From NCBI GenBank assembly GCA_004556165.1, contig SFIR01000006.1, positions 1 to 64,000 of the forward strand: DNA of 64,000 nt, in the 5' to 3' direction. The notes under the pieces are model-generated. The model was not told the DNA's origin, did no database searches, and worked only from the letters and a program-made list of their open reading frames with translations. This document shows positions 62,175-64,000 of this stretch, in pieces (the stretch's first letter is position 1; each line of letters opens with the position of its first letter). This DNA comes from Clostridiales bacterium. GTDB taxonomy: Bacteria > Bacillota > Clostridia > Christensenellales > CAG-138. The position numbers were made by a program, and so were the translations under genes.

Positions 62175-63920
62175 TCACTTCATAACTGCCTCATGGCTGA
62201 ACTTTGCGAGCATTTCGTCCACCATGGTCTTGACGGTATCGACGACGGTATCAAGCGCCATATCCTGCTTGAAGGATTTATCACGGAGGGAAACCTCTGC
62301 AACACCTCTTCCGCAGGTCTTGGGGCTGACGGTGATGCGGACGGGGCAGCCCAAGAGGTCTGCATCGGAGAACATGAAGCCTGCGCTGACGGGACGGTCA
62401 TCGAAGAGCACTTCAACTTCCTTTGCCTGAAGCTCGTCATAGATGCGGTTGGCTTCTTTGGAAACCTGCTCGTTATCGCTCCTCAGCGCACAGATATGTA
62501 CCTGCCAGGGCGCGATGGAGATGGGCCAGATGGGGCCGTAATCATCTCTGCGCGCTTCGCATACGGAGGCGGCAAGCCTGCCGACACCTATGCCGTAGCA
62601 GCCCATGATGGGGGTCTGCATGACGCCGTTCTTATCGGAATAGCGCATGCCCATGGATTCGGTGTACTTGGTGCCGAGCTGGAAGATATTGCCGACCTCG
62701 ATACCGCGTGTGGTGCGTATGCTCTTTTTGCCGCATTTGGGGCAAATCGCGCCCTGATAGGTCTTGGCGACATCAATATAAACGGTGTCGGTGGGGAGAT
62801 CGCGCTCGGGGGTCATGCCGGTATAGTGGAAACCGACCTTATTCGCACCGCATACGAGGTTATGCGCGTGGGCGAGGGAACGGTCGAAGATAACGGTTGC
62901 TTTTGCATTGAAGCCGAGAGGCCCGATAAAGCCGTAGGCGACATCGGAGGGGCTGTTCTCATCTGCGACCTCGGGATGGACCTCGCTCTTGAGGAAGTTG
63001 CGGAGCTTGACCTCGTTGACCTCAAGATCACCGCGGAGGAATACGACGACAAGCCCGTCATCGGTATCCTTGCGGTAGAGGACTGCCTTGCAGGTATCCT
63101 TTTCGGTGACGTTCAAAAGAGCACAGATCTCTTCTATCGTCTTGCTGTCCGGAGTGGGTACCATGGTGAGCTCGGCGTCTTCACGCGCCTCGTTCTCGAC
63201 GATGCAGGGAGCGACCTCCATATTGGAACGAAAATCGCATTCATCACAGACAACGAGGGTATCCTCGCCGATCTCGGTGGGAAGCATGAATTCATCGGCG
63301 ATCTTGCCGCCCATCATGCCGGAGTCGCTCTGAACGGCGAAAACCTCGGGCACGCCGCAGCGCGCGAAGATACGGTTGTATGCTTCGTAGCATTTTTTAT
63401 AGAATACCTCAAGATCTTCCTGAGTGGTATGGAATGAGTAAGCATCCTTCATCGTGAATTCGCGCACGCGGATAAGGCCGCCCCTTGCGCGGGGCTCATC
63501 ACGGAATTTGGTCTGGATCTGATAAATCATAAAGGGATAATCGGAATACGACTGAGCGACGTTGCGTGCAAGATGCACCGCTGCTTCCTCATGGGTCATA
63601 CCGAGGACCATATCGTTTCCGCCCCTGTCCTTGAAGCGCAGAAGCTCGCTGCCGACGCTATCCCATCTGCCGGATTCCTTCCAAAGGTCGGCAGGCATCG
63701 CCACGGGGAACATGACCTCCTGACCGCCGAGACGGTCCATTTCGTCACGGAGTATCGCTTCGATCTTGGAGGTGATGCGCTTGGTCGGAGTAAAGAGTGA
63801 GTAAATCCCGTTGCCGACGCCCTTGATGTATCCGCCGCGAAGCATCAGTATCTGGCTTGCGATCTGGCAGTCCGCCGGGGTCTCCTTGAAACGCAGACCG
63901 AGAAGTTGGCTCATTTTCAT
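62175..63920 (-). CDS. proS: Prolyl-tRNA synthetase (bacterial type)
   Basis: The 581-residue product (ATG at 63920; starts at 63914 and 63941 are also possible) shows the class II motifs: GGQEVMFPVAMPADLWKESGRW, motif 2 FRDEPRARGGLIRVREFTMKDAYSF, and motif 3 GCYGIGVGRLAA. Between motifs 2 and 3 lies the editing (INS) domain that marks the long bacterial form. The anticodon-binding domain closes the chain. It charges tRNA-Pro. The leader upstream is cut by the window end; only a hairpin (TCGGGA/TCCCGA, 63966-63981) is visible there. Confidence 0.96.
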   Translation of the reverse strand: MKMSQLLGLRFKETPADCQIASQILMLRGGYIKGVGNGIYSLFTPTKRITSKIEAILRDEMDRLGGQEVMFPVAMPADLWKESGRWDSVGSELLRFKDRGGNDMVLGMTHEEAAVHLARNVAQSYSDYPFMIYQIQTKFRDEPRARGGLIRVREFTMKDAYSFHTTQEDLEVFYKKCYEAYNRIFARCGVPEVFAVQSDSGMMGGKIADEFMLPTEIGEDTLVVCDECDFRSNMEVAPCIVENEAREDAELTMVPTPDSKTIEEICALLNVTEKDTCKAVLYRKDTDDGLVVVFLRGDLEVNEVKLRNFLKSEVHPEVADENSPSDVAYGFIGPLGFNAKATVIFDRSLAHAHNLVCGANKVGFHYTGMTPERDLPTDTVYIDVAKTYQGAICPKCGKKSIRTTRGIEVGNIFQLGTKYTESMGMRYSDKNGVMQTPIMGCYGIGVGRLAASVCEARRDDYGPIWPISIAPWQVHICALRSDNEQVSKEANRIYDELQAKEVEVLFDDRPVSAGFMFSDADLLGCPVRITVSPKTCGRGVAEVSLRDKSFKQDMALDTVVDTVKTMVDEMLAKFSHEAVMK

Positions 63921-64000
63921 AGTATTTATACGCCTTTCCATAAAAACTTATGTAATTACCATCAGTCGGGAATTATCCCGATAGATGATAACAGATGTTT

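Noticed and set aside
62193..63437. 414-codon open frame opposite proS
   Set aside because: Antisense shadow of proS.
63942..64000. T-box riboswitch in front of proS
   Set aside because: The visible part has only a small hairpin and no T-box core sequence; the rest lies outside the window.

Overview
The window looks like a chromosomal segment of an anaerobic, gut-type monoderm Clostridia (Firmicutes). The evidence is indirect: lipoproteins with typical lipoboxes, a surface protein ending in a VPPTG sorting-like motif, a butyrate kinase, AGGAGG-type ribosome sites, consensus sigma-A promoters with 17-base spacers, and several TTG starts. No rRNA, CRISPR array, intact insertion sequence or phage gene was seen; one tRNA-Leu lies at the left edge. 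The exact genus cannot be read from the sequence.

Layout. 1-0.7 kb: tRNA-Leu(CAA) and an MFS transporter remnant with a large internal deletion. 0.7-5.5 kb (minus): operon of a zinc-ribbon membrane protein, an ABC ATPase and two ABC-2 permeases. 5.6-9.4 kb: two paralogous lipoproteins that duplicated together with their promoters, a hot-dog thioesterase, a GNAT acetyltransferase and a DegV protein. 9.4-18.7 kb: an oligopeptide/dipeptide-type ABC importer in which the binding protein, one permease and both ATPases carry large inserts. 18.7-28.3 kb: a DUF3899 protein facing a minus-strand maltodextrin locus (SusE/F-like starch-binding lipoprotein, compact LacI regulator, cytosolic GH13, binding protein, two permeases, secreted GH13 lipoprotein), with a promoter and palindromic operator at 28.3 kb. 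28.4-34.1 kb: an orphan DUF1887 (CARF plus nuclease, Card1/Can2-like) protein, a secreted leucine-rich surface protein, an ArsR-type regulator with a large N-terminal domain, and glutaminase. 34.2-41.7 kb: butyrate kinase, an SsuABC/TauABC-like importer of unknown substrate, an unknown gene, a metallo-beta-lactamase-fold hydrolase, and a DUF5685/J-domain/membrane-protein operon.

41.8-48 kb is a nucleoside uptake and salvage block: BMP-family lipoprotein, ATPase and two permeases, then thymidine kinase and a nucleoside deoxyribosyltransferase. 48-57 kb holds housekeeping genes: cyclophilin and FtsH, a DUF815 ATPase, asparaginase, a malate/lactate dehydrogenase-family enzyme, a cation diffusion facilitator and MurG. 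57-60.3 kb is the YybS-rplI-dnaB cluster, without the gdpP often found beside it. 60.5-64 kb has a lipoprotein with an internal duplication and prolyl-tRNA synthetase.

The most unusual items are the enlarged Opp-type importer, the compact LacI gene whose start abuts the terminator of the gene before it, stable hairpins following two binding-protein genes, the orphan DUF1887 protein, and the zinc-ribbon/ABC-2 operon. All functional statements rest on reading motifs by eye; no database search was run.
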